NCBI RefSeq assembly: GCF_949987515.2
Contig: NC_082688.1
Coordinates: 104,635,893 to 104,699,892, forward strand
Source of the DNA: Delphinus delphis
Lineage: Eukaryota; Chordata; Mammalia; Artiodactyla; Delphinidae
Length of the DNA: 64,000 nt
Direction of reading: 5' to 3'
A program made the position numbers and the translations under genes. Under the pieces are notes generated by a model. That model did no database searches and was not told where the DNA came from. It saw nothing but the letters and a program-made list of their open reading frames with translations. Shown in pieces: positions 1 through 10,790 of the stretch; the stretch's first letter is position 1, and each line of letters begins with the position of its first letter.

Positions 1-415
1 TTCCTCTTGTCAGGCTCCAAAGCTACTAGTAGTTTTCAGTACTTGGTTCCTCAGCTGTGTTTCTCTCAATAGATATTTTCACTGATGGGGAAAGGCCCTG
101 GGAATGGGCTACCTCGCAGAAATGTCTCTAATTCTTTAAAAGCTCCACATGAAGAAAACTATTCCCTCCAACAAGGAACACATAACAACTCTTCTTCAGA
201 ATAAGGAAGGAAATAAATGAGCACGCTTTCCCTCTCACACACGCCTTGCCCAGAGGAGGTGGCCACCAAGGACCCGGTGGCTGGTCTCTCTCCACCTACT
301 CCCCCCCCACCCCAGCACATGGACCAGGCGACCAGGGACTTGAGTTCGACTTCCGGCCTCCGGTTCCGTTGTGGGCGGAGCCTCCGGGCGGATGGCTAGG
401 GAGGCTGAGCCTTCA
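1..415. other. Unassigned sequence
   Basis: No repeat family or gene is recognised. There is a C-rich tract near 301-311. Short open frames here have no recognisable domain, signal peptide or splice context. Confidence 0.5.
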
Positions 416-419
416 GTAT

Positions 420-840
420 CCCAATAGCCTAACTCTAAGGGGTATCCCCACCCCGCAAATCCATCCGGACTCGTTCTTGCAAACACACTCTTCATTCCAT
501 CCCTTCTCAGAACCTTCTCTGACTCCTCTCCCCCCATTTCTACAAGAAACCCTGCACAGCTCTTCCGTCTGACCTTCACACGGCTCTGTGGCCGGCCTCA
601 CCCTCCTCGTCCAGCCTTGTCCGTGAGCCCCTCCACTCTGTGGGCCCCGTTTCCCAGCCCTCCCTCTCCGGCCATACTCACCTCCACCTCAAGCCTCGGC
701 TCTATGCTTTTCTTCCCTTCTCCTTCTCTCCATGCAAAACCAGTGTGCCTATTCAAGGCCAATTTTATTAGTCTCTGAAGGCTTCCCAGACTACTGCAGA
801 CCCCCTTTCCCGGCTCCCGATACCTCAACCCCTCCCTTTA
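420..840 (+). mobile_element. L2-like LINE remnant
   Basis: The pyrimidine-rich text, with phrases such as 'ctggccggcct', 'ccagccttgtc' and 'ggcttcccagactac', resembles the 3' half of degraded L2 elements. The match is weak and the edges are uncertain. Confidence 0.33.
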
Positions 841-1670
841 CCCCCATTTCACTGAATGATGATTCCCTTCGCTCAGGGATCACCCTTCACTGCCTCACCA
901 CCCGCGGGACTCAGAATCTTCACAAACACAGCTTCCACTGTGTTTCAAAATACATTAGTAAACAAGGACCCAAGGGCTTTTTCCTCAAAGGAGAATTAAA
1001 GGATTTGTTTGAAGACTCTTTTTCATTTAAAAATGTACAGGGATCTAGCTTGGGGCCTCCTTCTGAAAGCAAGAAAAATACAAATTTCTTTTTAAAAGGC
1101 AAACATTCCATTTTTATGGATTAAAATTAAATCTGATCCTCGGGATAGAGGCTTAGTGAAAGATATTTGTAGTACTTTCTCTTAACACCAGAGATAACTG
1201 GTTAAGATAACACAGGGATCATGCTGGGGCATGGCTAAGCCTCAGGAAGAGTGAGGAGAGGAGGTCAAAGGCCAGAGGGGAAAGAGGACTAGACACCTAC
1301 ACACTGGCTAAAGTGAGTTCCGGAAAACAATTTTGTCAAGATCATCATAGGGCGGATTATATATTCCTCATGGAAACTACATTATAACTGGAAGTTAACT
1401 GAGCACCATTAACATACCATGAAAGCAAAGACGTATTCAATACTATAAAATAGTTCTCTAATTATTTACAAGAAATATGTATGCAAGAATTGGCATAAAT
1501 ATATCATATATATGATATATGCTGATTAAAAGAGGGATTCATGGTACACCCATAAACACATGCATGCACAATTCTACTGTATCACACATTTTTATCTACA
1601 ACTAACATATTAGTCATAATAACTATAAACATTGGATGAATACTAACTTCCCTTCTTGGTATTTGGACCA
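841..1670. other. Unassigned AT-rich sequence
   Basis: No repeat or exon is recognised. It becomes AT-rich after 1360 and contains the palindrome annotated separately. Confidence 0.5.
1499..1520. repeat. 22-bp perfect AT palindrome
   Basis: The sequence reads the same on both strands and is centred on the middle of a TATATA run (half-site ATATATCATAT). Short AT palindromes are common in such DNA, so no function is implied. Confidence 0.8.
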
Positions 1671-1986
1671 ATTTTTTTTCTTTTTTCTTTTTTTTTTCTT
1701 TTTTATATTTATTTATTTATGTTTGGCTGTGTTGGGTCTTCGTTTCTGTGCGAGGGCTTTCTCTAGTTGCGGCGAGCGGGGGCCACTCTTCATCGCGGTG
1801 CGCGGGCCTGTCACTGCTGTGGCCTCTCTTGTTGCAGAGCACAGGCTCCGGACGCGCAGGCTCAGCGGCCATGGCTCACGGGCCCAGCTGCTCCGCGGCA
1901 TGTGGGATCCTCCCAGACCAGGGCTCGAACCCGTGTCCCCTGCATTGGCAGGCGGACTCCCAACCACTGCGCCACCAGGGAAGCCC
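1671..1986 (-). mobile_element. CHR SINE, long form
   Basis: The minus-strand SINE has a poly-T start (the A-tail) and ends in the tRNA-like head 'ccaccagggaagccc'. The B-box-like 'ggctcgaacc' is readable. The target duplication TGGACCAATTTT lies at 1664-1675 and 1987-1998. Part of the body resembles the short form. Confidence 0.95.
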
Positions 1987-1998
1987 TGGACCAATTTT

Positions 1999-2301
1999 GA
2001 GAGAATGGTTTGGATGTTCCAGTTATCCTAAAGAGATAATTGGGAAAGTTTGAACAGATGTAGCAAATAGAAGTACTGAAACGATCTGGTTAATCTCAGA
2101 GTGACCTCAGAGTTTGTAGGTGGTAAGCAGAGTAGGTGAGGGTGGCGGGAAAAGTGTGAAAGCCAAAGAGAGTGCCCCAAATTATTCTGGAAGGAGAGAA
2201 GAATGCAAGGAGTCATCCAACCTTTAGTGAAATTTTTGCTGGAAGGAGGGGGAGAGGAGGACCGATATGGATACTGAGGTGACAGCAGCCCACATTCTCT
2301 T
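1999..2301. other. Unassigned sequence
   Basis: Nothing recognisable is seen between the SINE and the next LTR. Confidence 0.5.
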
Positions 2302-2806
2302 TGTGGTGGTGAACTCTATGTGTCAATTTGGCTGGGCTCTGGTGCCCAGCTGTTTGGTCATACACTAGTCTAAATGTTTCTGTGAAGGTATTTCTTAGAT
2401 GTGATTCCATTTAAATCAGTAGACTGTGAGTAAAGCAGATGACCTTCCAGAATGTGGGTGGGCCTCATCCAATCAGTTGAAGACCTTAAGAGTAAAGACT
2501 GAGGTTTCCCAGAGAAGAAGGAATTCTCCTCAAGATTGCCAGATAGAAATGCTACCTGAGTTTCCAGTCTGTCACCCTGTGGGATCCAGATTCAAGATGG
2601 CGGCATCAACTTTTACCCAGCTTAGCAACCTGCCCTACAGATTTCAGATTTGCTAGTGTCCACAATCACATGAGCCAATTCCTTGCAATAGATCTAGATA
2701 GATAGATAGGTAGGTAGGTAGATAGAAAGATAGACAGATAGATAGACAGACAGACAGATATGTATATCCTGCCATTTCTGTTTCCCTGGAGAACCCTGAC
2801 TAATAT
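2302..2806 (+). mobile_element. MLT2-type ERVL solo LTR
   Basis: It opens with 'tgtggtggtgaactctatgt', continues through 'gtgggcctcatccaatcag' and ends 'gagaaccctgactaata', the hallmarks of MLT2 LTRs. A GATA/GACA microsatellite has expanded near its 3' end. The last ~30 bp are repeated imperfectly at 2810-2840. No internal ERV sequence adjoins it. Confidence 0.82.
2690..2761 (+). repeat. (GATA)n/(GGTA)n/(GACA)n microsatellite
   Basis: Tetranucleotide repeats of GATA, GGTA and GACA type lie inside the MLT2 LTR. The mixed motifs suggest an old, interrupted array. Confidence 0.95.
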
Positions 2807-2840
2807 ACTTTCTGTTTCCGTGGAGAACCCTAATGCATAC

Positions 2841-3570
2841 TTTTCCAGCACCAGTGGGCCCCAGATGGGAGCAAGTTATACAAAGAGGGGCCTGGACAGA
2901 AGAGAAGCTCCAAAAAATGAGGAAAACTATGGCTGAGGACTCCAGTTCACTCCATCCATAGGTCCCTCTTCCAAAGACAAGAAGAGCCTTCTGAGGCTAT
3001 TGGACAGCCCTGGACACCACACTTTTCTTTTCTTTTTTTTTTTTTTGGCCATGTGGCATGCAGGATCTTAGTTTCCCAACCAAGGATCAAACCCACGACC
3101 CCTGCAGTAGAAGCACCAAGGCTTCACCACGAGACCACCAGGAAAGTCCCTGGGCTGGCCTTGATATTGCTTTGGGCATCAGAATGTGGTGGAAGTGGCC
3201 TTGAGTGAGTTCTAGAACTGAAGAGGCCTGCAGCTCCCATTCTCTCTTTTTTCACCATCAGTACGTAAAGAAGTCTACACTCTCCTGTGGGAGAGAGGCC
3301 ACACGGAGGGAGGGACCCCGAAGGATGAGAGACCGTGGGCAGAGAGAGGTCACAGGAAAGAGACCCAAGAGCCCCCAGATAACAGCCCCACGAGGCTCCA
3401 TCCACGCGAGGAGCTCAGACTGCATCCCTGCTGACACCGCATGGAGCAGAGACCAGCTGGAGCCACTGAACTCTGCCCACATCCCTGACCCACAGAGTCA
3501 TAAGCAACAAGATAGTCATTTTTGCCCACAGAGTTCTGAGGTGCTTTGCTACATGGCAATAGATAACTGA
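2841..3570 (+). mobile_element. MLT1-like MaLR LTR, SINE-interrupted
   Basis: The right part ends with 'tttgctacatggcaatagat' and contains 'gaggctccatccacgcgagg' and 'cctgacccacagagtca', typical of MLT1 LTR 3' halves. The 5' limit is unclear. A CHR-2-like SINE lies within it at 3025-3150. Confidence 0.6.
3025..3150 (-). mobile_element. CHR-2-like tRNA SINE
   Basis: Minus-strand copy: a T-rich tail, then 'ggccatgtggcatgcaggat', ending 'ccaccaggaaagtccc'. This is the short two-part CHR-2/Bov-tA-like structure. Confidence 0.88.
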
Positions 3571-3719
3571 CCCATGGTGACAGAACAAGGAGATGAAAAT
3601 ACAGCTCAATTAACAGAGTTTTCAGAACCCAGTCATAGAGAGTAAACAGGAAGTCAGACTATAACTGGGCCACCTGACTCTCATCAACTCAGCCAAAAAA
3701 AGACAAATCTGACACCAAA

Positions 3720-3900
3720 TTCTCTTTATTTTAATTGAAGTATAGTTGATTTACAATGCCGTGTTAGTTTCAGATGTATAGCAAAGTGATTCAGTTATGC
3801 ATATATATATATATACACATATATATTTATTTCAGACTCTTTTCCATTACAGGTTATTACAAGATACTGAATATAGTTCCCTGTACTATACAGATAGTAT
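3720..3900 (-). mobile_element. L1 3' end, cetartiodactyl type
   Basis: Reverse complement of the recurrent L1 3'UTR: 'attgaagtatagttgattta', 'gcaaagtgattcagttatg' and 'tagttccctgtactata'. A short AT microsatellite lies at 3800-3830. A scrap of SINE head sequence follows at about 3902-3925. Confidence 0.85.
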
Positions 3901-4076
3901 AGGGGAAGTCCACCAGGGAAGTCCATCAAATGTAATTTAAACTAGGTCATCAATTCAGGTCCATTCCAAAAACATTGACATTTGCTGAGAAAAGCTGGGG
4001 ACATTTGCATACTGAGCCCAACCAAACTGGAAGCAACAGGAAATAATAAATTATTAAAAACATAAAAATTATTTTA

Positions 4077-4414
4077 GGGACTTCCCTGGTGGCTCAGTAG
4101 TTAAGAATCCACCTACCAATGCAGGGGACACGGGTTCGAGCCCTGGTCCAGGAAAATCCCACGTGCCGCGGAGCAGCTAAGCCCGTGCGCCACAACTACT
4201 GAGCCTGCGAGCCACAACTACTGAGTCTGTGTGCCACAACTACTGAAGCCGGCACGCCTAGAGCCCGTGCTCCTCAACAAGAGAAGCCACTGCAGTGAGA
4301 AGCCTGCACACCACAACGAAGAATAGCCCCCACTTGCCGCAACTAGAGAAAGCCCGTGTGCAGCAATGAAGACCCAATGCAGCCAAAAATAAATAAATTT
4401 TTAAAAAATAAATT
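4077..4414 (+). mobile_element. CHR SINE, long form
   Basis: It starts 'gggacttccctggtggctca', has the B-box-like 'ggttcgagccc', the repeated 'gccacaactactga' body modules and an AAAATAAATAAA tail. Imperfect target duplications AAAATTATTTTAG and AAAATGATTTTATAG flank it. Confidence 0.95.
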
Positions 4415-4430
4415 AAAATGATTTTATAGT

Positions 4431-5103
4431 TTATACCCAAAAAAGTAATAGACTTTGTTTGCAAAGTGATAATAGGACTGATTTTTTTCTTCTAGTTTTT
4501 CAGTGTTTTCCTAATTTTCTTAAGAAAATGTGTGCTTATTCATAATAAAAATTAACTTTTAAATGAGTAAATCAGAAAACAGAAATTAAATTATCATTAT
4601 GTTTAGTCCACTGGATGCTTTTTTTCAAAGTGGTATTAAGGCAGTTGTATTGTTTCTTCAGCCTGAAAGAATCATTCACCAGTTTTCTGATCATCAGCTA
4701 AATATGATGTGTGGTCCAGCTCTCTGACAGACAGAAGCCAAGCATCTAAAGGCCGGTCAACCCATGTGCCCAGCTGGCCAGCTTCCCTGTTTCCAGCTGA
4801 TCCTTGGAATTTAATCTCAGTCCCAAATTTATGAGTGAAATTCTCCCATCATACCCCCCCCATCCATATGAATGATCAAAATGGCTCTAGTTTCATTATT
4901 TGAAATCTTTTCAAAGTTAAACCTCAAGAAACACCTCTGTTCTTATTTGAGGAGCCTTCACCTTGATATCTTTCCTTAAGAGAGTCTTAAAGTTGTCTTT
5001 AAATTAAAATAAGATCTTCACTCCTCGATCTACCATAAAAATCCTTCACCACCTGGTCCAGTCTGCCCTTTCAGCCTCATCTCTAGGTTCTCCCTGGAAC
5101 CCT
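4431..5103. other. Unassigned sequence
   Basis: AT-rich and mostly unrecognised. About 5030-5100 has weak L2-like wording ('cacctggtccagtctgccc'). No exon is evident. Confidence 0.45.
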
Positions 5104-5275
5104 GTTTCTCAGTGTGGCTGGTAGAGCATCCGTATCAGAATCACCTGGGTCTGGTTAAAATGCAGATTCCTGAGCCCATGTACTGATGCAGAATTGAAAA
5201 CAGGTTCCCCGGGTGATGTTCTGGTCCACAGAATCTTGAGAGTCACTGCTGCAGAGCCAGAAGACTGCTCACCAT
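5104..5275 (+). mobile_element. MER5A-like hAT DNA transposon relic
   Basis: 'tcagtgtggctggtagagca', 'cagaatcacctgggtctgg', 'aaaatgcagattcctgagcc' and 'gggtgatgttctggt' follow the order of the MER5A consensus, a non-autonomous hAT-Charlie element. Confidence 0.68.
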
Positions 5276-5398
5276 TCTTCCAGCATAGCATGTAGTTTTG
5301 TGCCCTCTGCCTAGAACGCTGTCTTCCTCCTTTGCTGATGCCTATTTTTCTAGACCTCGCTTAAATGTCACCTGCCCTCAAGCCTTCACTAGCCTTCT

Positions 5399-5738
5399 GA
5401 ATGTGGACTGAATTACTTGTATCCCCCCAGAGTTCATCTGCTGAAGTCCTAACTGCCATGTAGCTGTAATTAAGGTTACATGAGTTTCATAAGGTTGAAG
5501 TCCTAATCTGATAGGATTAGGATCCTTATAGGAAGAGACACCAGAGAACTCACCCCCTTTCTCTCTCCGCATACACACAAAGAACTGGCCTCCAAGCCAA
5601 GAGAAGGGGCCTCAGAATGAAATCTACTTTGCCTGAAGCTTGATCTTGAACTTCCCAACCTCCTGAGCTGAGAGAAAACAAATTTCTGTTGTTTAAGCCG
5701 TGCAATCTATAGTAGGCTGTCGGGCAGAATAAGTCATT
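5399..5738 (+). mobile_element. MST/MLT1-type MaLR LTR
   Basis: It has 'gtggactgaattacttgtat', 'gaagtcctaactgccatgta' and the 3' 'ttctgttgtttaagccgtg', in the order of MST/MLT1 LTRs. It is an old solo LTR with no internal sequence. Confidence 0.8.
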
Positions 5739-6112
5739 CCCTTGACTGGTCCACCACACTTCTCACTTTGTACTGTCATTAGCTGGACACTTGTCTGGCC
5801 TCTGCCGGATGGGAACTTTGTGAGGACGGGGATGCCTTCGTCCCAGGGCACAGGGCCCCATCAGAGCTGATTGCAGCAGAGGAGAGGTCAGGCTGGAGGT
5901 AACTTAGGGCCAGGCCAGGAGGGTATCGAGAGTGGTCTAAACACAATGTGCTGGCAAGACCATGAACTTCCAAGTCCAAAAAACGGTTTCAATCCTGCAC
6001 TAGTTCTTACTGGCTCTGGGACCCAAGGAAGTCACTCAAGCCTCCTTGAATCTCCGCTTCCTCATCTGAAAAATGAGGATGACGCCACCTACGTCCCAGG
6101 TGGGGTGTCAGG

Positions 6113-6405
6113 TAAAATGCAGGATGTGTGAATTTCAGAAAAATAACAATTTTTTAGATTAAGCAGATTCTGTGTAATGTTTGGGACATACTTTTACTGC
6201 GAAAAAAAATATTATTTCTTCCTCTGTAATGAACTAGATGGGAAAAGAATCTAAGAGTGGAACTGATTCACTTTACTGTACACCTGAAACTAACACAACA
6301 TTGTAAATCAACTATACTCCAATAAAAAAAATTTTTAAATATTATTTCTCTGAAATTCAAATTTAACTGGGCATCCTGGTTTTTTGTTTGTTATTGTTGT
6401 AAAAT
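6113..6405. mobile_element. Palindromic DNA transposon (MITE-like)
   Basis: The left arm 'tgaatttcagaaaaataaca' reappears inverted near the right end ('tctctgaaattcaaattta'), with 'gggacatacttttactg' near the centre. GTAAAAT is present on both sides (6113-6119, 6399-6405) and could be the target duplication. The family name is not certain. Confidence 0.55.
6220..6336 (+). mobile_element. Very short 5'-truncated L1 tail
   Basis: Only the last ~115 bp of the L1 3'UTR are present ('gtacacctgaaactaaca', 'ccaataaaaaaa'). The 13-bp target duplication AAATATTATTTCT lies at 6207-6219 and 6337-6349, inside the DNA transposon. Confidence 0.9.
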
Positions 6406-6499
6406 CTGTGAACCTCTCCAGGGGTATTGTGAAGATTAAAGAAAATGATAACAAGGGCCTGTTAGCAGTATGCATACAGTAGGTGCTCTGTGGTAGTAC

Positions 6500-7135
6500 T
6501 TACTACACAACAGGACACCATGAACATTACTTGAGCAAAAGGATGACAGAACCATCCATCTTAGAGGTTCTAAATTTAGCTCTGGCCAAAAACAATTATT
6601 TGAGATTTCTTAATGTGCCTAGAAGTATAAAGTTGAACTCATTTAAAATATATCACGTAAGTAGCTTTCAATTATAACTTCATCTTTTGCAGGTTCTGCC
6701 CCAGCAACTTTGTAATCTAGTGGTTTTTGAAGTGTCTGAAGTCTCTGCACATAATGAATGGGGATAATCATCCTCTCCCAAAATGCCTTGGCTTTGATGA
6801 TACAGTGTTAGACATATGGCCTGACTCGAATGACAATGGACTAAATCATTGTTTCCGCTCAATTAACTTCCAGCCCCAGGGAACAGAGCCTGAGTTCTGA
6901 GCTCAGGTGTCGTGACAAGCCCCCTCCCCATTAACAGCCCCATATCTCAACCCCAGGCTTTACTAGAAGAATGGAATATATCTTCCTTTCATAGGTGACT
7001 CCTGCAGCAAACAAAAAAGTTAACAAATTTGCAGAGAAATCATGTAAAACTTAAAACAGGTGTATTTTTCTCTCACATCACTAAAAACACGATGCACAGA
7101 TCCACTAGCCAGCTATCCCCCAGTTATTTCTCCCC
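6500..7135. other. Unassigned sequence
   Basis: No repeat family or exon is recognised. Base composition is moderately AT-rich. Confidence 0.5.
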
Positions 7136-7139
7136 TCTT

Positions 7140-7400
7140 TCCTGGACACGTGGCTATACAGCTGGAGACAGGATCCCCCAGTTTCCCTTGCAGTCCAGTG
7201 TGCCCATGGACTTGTTCCAGCCCGTGGGTTGTAGATGAAATTGACGCATGTGAATTTCAGGGACATGGTGAGAACCGCACCTGCTACTCTGGGCTCCTGG
7301 ATGAGGTCATGGTGCACAGGCCACCCACCTGCCCTGGACCAAATCGTGAGAGAGGAATAAACTGCTATGTTCCTGAAGCCATCAAATGTTCTTGAGTAGC
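7140..7400 (+). mobile_element. Possible ancient LTR
   Basis: The right end 'gagagaggaataaactgcta' followed by 'ttcctgaagcca' is reminiscent of the polyadenylation region of old MaLR/ERVL LTRs. The family is not recognised. Confidence 0.25.
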
Positions 7401-7497
7401 TTTGTTACATCAGCCTCACGTTTACTCTAACTGTGAGAAAATTAGTCCATGTAACTCGTTTTGCTCACATCAATTACGAGAGTGAAATCCAAATGCC

Positions 7498-8215
7498 TTG
7501 ATCAAAGCCTACAGGACCACACATGATCTGGCGGCTCCCCCTGCCTCTGCAGACATGAAACCCCTGTTCTTCTGCTTCTGCCTCCTTTCTGACTCCTCCT
7601 CAGTAAGTCTCACCTGCTGCTACAGGCTGAATGCTTGTGTCCTCTCCAGATTTATATGTTGAGGCTCTAATCCCCGGTGTGGCTGTGTTTGGAGGTGGGG
7701 CCTTTGGGCAGTAACTGGGCTTGGATGAGGTCATGGGGGTGGAGCCCCCAGGATGGAATTGGTGCCCCTTATAAGGGGATGAAGAGACCAGAGCCCTCTC
7801 TCTGCCAAGAAGGCCCTCTGCAAACCAGGAAGAGGGTCCTCGCTAGAACCCAACCACACTGGCACCCTGATCTGAGACCCCCAGCCTCTGGAACAACGAG
7901 ACGTAAATGTTTGGTGTTTAAACCATCCAGTCTATGGTTTTTGTTACAGCAGCCCAAGCAGACTAAGACACCCAGCCAACAGCTCTAAAGTAAGTGTCTC
8001 ACACCCTACCTCTCTACCTGCTCTATTGATCTCCTTCTCGGCATTGATGTAATTTTCTTGTTGATGTATTCTTGTACTCCCTCATTGGCTCTGTCACTAT
8101 GTAGGCCCCCTGACAGCAGCAGTGTTACCTCTCTTGTCCCCATTGCGTCCGCAGCACCTGGAGCAATGCCTGACACACAGCAGTGCTCCATAAACACGTA
8201 TCAGAATAATGAATT
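7498..8215 (+). mobile_element. L2 LINE 3' region, split by an LTR
   Basis: The left piece has 'cacacatgatctggcggctc'. The right piece has 'gcagcacctggagcaatgcc' and 'cagcagtgctccataaacac', the L2 3'-end signature. An MST LTR separates them. Confidence 0.6.
7618..7970 (+). mobile_element. MST-type MaLR solo LTR
   Basis: It starts 'tgctacaggctgaatgcttg', includes 'ggaggtggggcctttgggc' and 'gatgaggtcatgggggtgg', and ends 'agcagactaagaca'. This is the MST LTR order end to end. It lies inside the L2. Confidence 0.87.
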
Positions 8216-8489
8216 ATTGATTATTTATATAGAGAGAGCTAGAGATAGAGGCCAAGGGGCTAATAATGAGGAACGCCGGACCTGGGGATGCGAGCAGACA
8301 TCTGGAGGGGACACCAAAGTGAGCCTTCCACCTAGACAGCTGAGAAACTCTCCAGGGACCTTCTCTCCACCTTGACTTAGCTTTCTACCCGCTACCAAAA
8401 CTCCAGGTCTGCTTCTGTCAGATTCCTGAGGCCAAAGGGGAGAGGGCGAATAACAAAGGAACAAAGTAGGATTAGACTAACCTGGTTCT
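8216..8489. other. Unassigned sequence
   Basis: Nothing recognisable is seen. It contains a short GA-rich stretch at about 8229-8250. Confidence 0.45.
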
Positions 8490-8700
8490 CTGATGATTAT
8501 AATTCATTGAGTTTCAGGTCCTGTTCTAAGTGCTTCTATTTAATCCTCGCTATGGGGTAATCCTATCTCTGAGGTAGGTCCTGTTATATCTTTCGAAGGG
8601 TTGAGAAGACAGACACAGAGAGGTTACAGGATAAGCCCAAGGCTGTACAGCCAAGATTTGACATTTGAGGTCTGGCCTCAGAGCCTGTGCTCTGACCCCC
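8490..8700 (+). mobile_element. MIR SINE
   Basis: 'cctgttctaagtgcttct', 'tttaatcctcgctatgggg', 'cagagaggttacaggataag' and 'ctcagagcctgtgctctga' follow MIR order from core to 3' end. Confidence 0.75.
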
Positions 8701-8883
8701 TTTGCACACTGAGGGACAGAATACGTAATACACAACCTGCACACTGGCCCCGTGCTGGAATGAGGGACGCCAAGACTAGCTGACTGCAGCAGAACGGCAG
8801 GACAAGAGTCCAAGAGAGGTGGCCATTAGACGCTGAGCAGCGCCAGGCTTGTTGGCAGGAAGCAGAAAACACCGTATCGAAGC

Positions 8884-9080
8884 TTGTGGGGATAAACAAT
8901 AAGGTCCTACTGTACAGCACAGGGAACCACATTCAATATCCTGGGATAAACCATAATGGAAAAGAGTATGAAAAAGAATGTATATATGTGTATAACTGAG
9001 TCACTTTGCTATACAGCAGAGATTAGCACAACATTGTAATTCAACTGTACTTCAATTAAAAAAATGTTTAAAAGAAAATA
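8884..9080 (+). mobile_element. L1 3' end, 5'-truncated
   Basis: 'ataaggtcctactgtacag', 'gaaaaagaatgtatatatg', 'tataactgagtcactttgct' and a terminal AATTAAAAAAA mark the young L1 3'UTR. Confidence 0.9.
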
Positions 9081-9200
9081 AAAATGCCTGTAGGACCTGG
9101 CGTGAGGGCAGGGCCACTTCCAAAGGGAGGGGAAATCTGTCTACACTCTGGACAGGGTTATGTGTGTAAGGCTGCATCTATGCTATGTCTACATGATGCA

Positions 9201-9202
<2 letters not shown>

Positions 9203-9239
<37 letters not shown>
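9203..9239 (+). repeat. (GT)18 microsatellite
   Basis: Uninterrupted GT dinucleotides, so likely length-variable. Confidence 0.98.
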
Positions 9240-9240
<1 letters not shown>

Positions 9241-10320
9241 TCAGAATAAAGGTTAGAGCTGCCTTAGATACAACTCTAAGGGTAAAACCTAACTAGAGAA
9301 ACATCGACTTGTGACTTGGCAACTGAAGCTTCTGTGCCCTGAGCCAACAGTCTCTGTCATCACTGACAACAAGGATTTGAGACCCGGACGAGAGGCAGGA
9401 GCTCTTCCCTTGCTACCTTGAACCCCACAGTCTGCTCATAGAAACTGCCTTAAGATGCTTCTATTTCATTCTTCAATGCCTCGCCCCAGCTCTTTGTCAG
9501 TTTGGGAGCTGATTAGTTCCAGAAACCCAAGTAAATTCAATCTTCAGTTCACAATCCCAAGGTAGTGAGCATGGGCTGAATAAGTAACCACACAGACCTG
9601 AGGAAAAATTCAATCATTTTTTTTCTGTTTTTTTCTTTTTCTTTCTGATATCATCTGCAGGGACGTGCTACAGTGAAAGGTTATGACTGCTTGAAATGAG
9701 GGTTCTTCCCTCTACTGAACTAGGCTCTGCATTCCCAAGATACAATCATATCTGAACAGCAGGGCCTTGTTGCTGGATGAACCAAATAAGGAACTCCTGG
9801 AACTCCTTCTTAGAGCTGCTTCCCTGTAAGTCACTCTCTTAACCAAGGCCCAGCATCGTCTCAAGAGCTAAGATACTCAGCACAGCAACAGCCGTCTCTC
9901 ACTCTGGGTGTCTTGTAGAAGTGAGAAGAACCGTGCTGCATGCAGAAGAAACTAAGATGGGGACTCACTCTTGCTTTCTCCTGGCACACTCGACTCAAGA
10001 CTAAATTTGTTCCCGCAGAACAAGAGGGAAGACGTATTCACTGGGTTGAGCGTGAGACACCATTTCAACAAAGAGAGATTTCCAAGCTATTGAATCTAAA
10101 GACTAGAATGGGGTCCCCAGCCAAGAGGCATCAGATAACATTCAGAGAAACACAAGATAACAAGAGAAAGGGAAAAAAGAGCCACGGACACAAGAAAAAG
10201 AGCAGGGAAAAAAGAGAAAACATCCAAGAAAGTAAGAGACGGTGGTGCGGCCAGCAGCAGCAAAGGGCTTGGAGGAGAAATAAGGGGAGAAGGTAGTTAC
10301 TTGAATCCACATAAAGAAAT
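9240..10320. other. Unassigned sequence
   Basis: No repeat is recognised. An open frame of ~118 codons at 9940-10296 is lysine/arginine-rich because of a purine-rich stretch and has no recognisable domain. I do not call it a gene. Confidence 0.5.
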
Positions 10321-10322
10321 TG

Positions 10323-10435
10323 AGGAGTTCCCTAGTGGCCTAGGGGTTAGGATGTCAGGTTTTCACTGCCGTGGCCCAGGTTCGATCCCTGGTCAGGGAA
10401 CTGAGATCCCGCAAGCCACGCAGCGTGGCCAAAAA
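10323..10435 (+). mobile_element. CHR-2-like tRNA SINE
   Basis: It has 'gttccctagtggcctagg', the B-box-like 'ggttcgatccc' and 'ggtcagggaactgagatc', then an A-tail. The next SINE is inserted at its A-tail. Confidence 0.92.
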
Positions 10436-10449
10436 AAAAGAACATCACT

Positions 10450-10656
10450 GGGCTTCCCTGGTGGCGCGGTGGTTGAGAGTCTGCCTGCCGATGCAGGGGA
10501 CACGGGTTCGTGCCCCGGTCCGGGAGGGTCCCACATGCCGTGGAGCAGCTGGGCCCGTAAGCCACGGCCACTGAGCCTGCGCGTCCAGAGCCTGTGCTCC
10601 GCGGCGGGAGAGGCCACAACAGTGAGAGGCCTGCGTACCGCAAAAAAAAAAAAAAG
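10450..10656 (+). mobile_element. CHR SINE, short form
   Basis: It runs from 'gggcttccctggtggcgcgg' through 'gcctgtgctccgcggcgg' to an A-tail. The 14-bp target duplication AAAAGAACATCACT lies at 10436-10449 and 10657-10670. The left copy includes the tail of the preceding SINE. Confidence 0.97.
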
Positions 10657-10670
10657 AAAAGAACATCACT

Positions 10671-10790
10671 AAATGTAACTACATAGGTGAATATAAAAGA
10701 CAGTTTAAAAGGAGTCAAAAGGAACAAGCTTCCAGTTATAAAATAAATAAGTAATGGAGATGTAATTTGAAAAGTAAAATTTAAAAGACA
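10671..10790 (+). mobile_element. Probable L1M fragment
   Basis: 'taactacataggtgaatata' and 'cttccagttataaaataaat' resemble L1M ORF2 and L1 3'UTR text. It is short and diverged. Confidence 0.35.

Larger units (their letters stand above)
5960..6490 (+). mobile_element. MIR SINE, split by later insertions
   Basis: The left part has 'gggacccaaggaagtcact' and 'cttcctcatctgaaaaatg'. The right part (from about 6399) has 'ggggtattgtgaagattaaa' and 'cagtaggtgctctgt'. Together they make one MIR, interrupted at 6113-6405. Confidence 0.72.

Noticed and set aside
9940..10296. 118-codon Lys/Arg-rich frame
   Set aside because: It reflects a purine-rich stretch and has no supporting signals.
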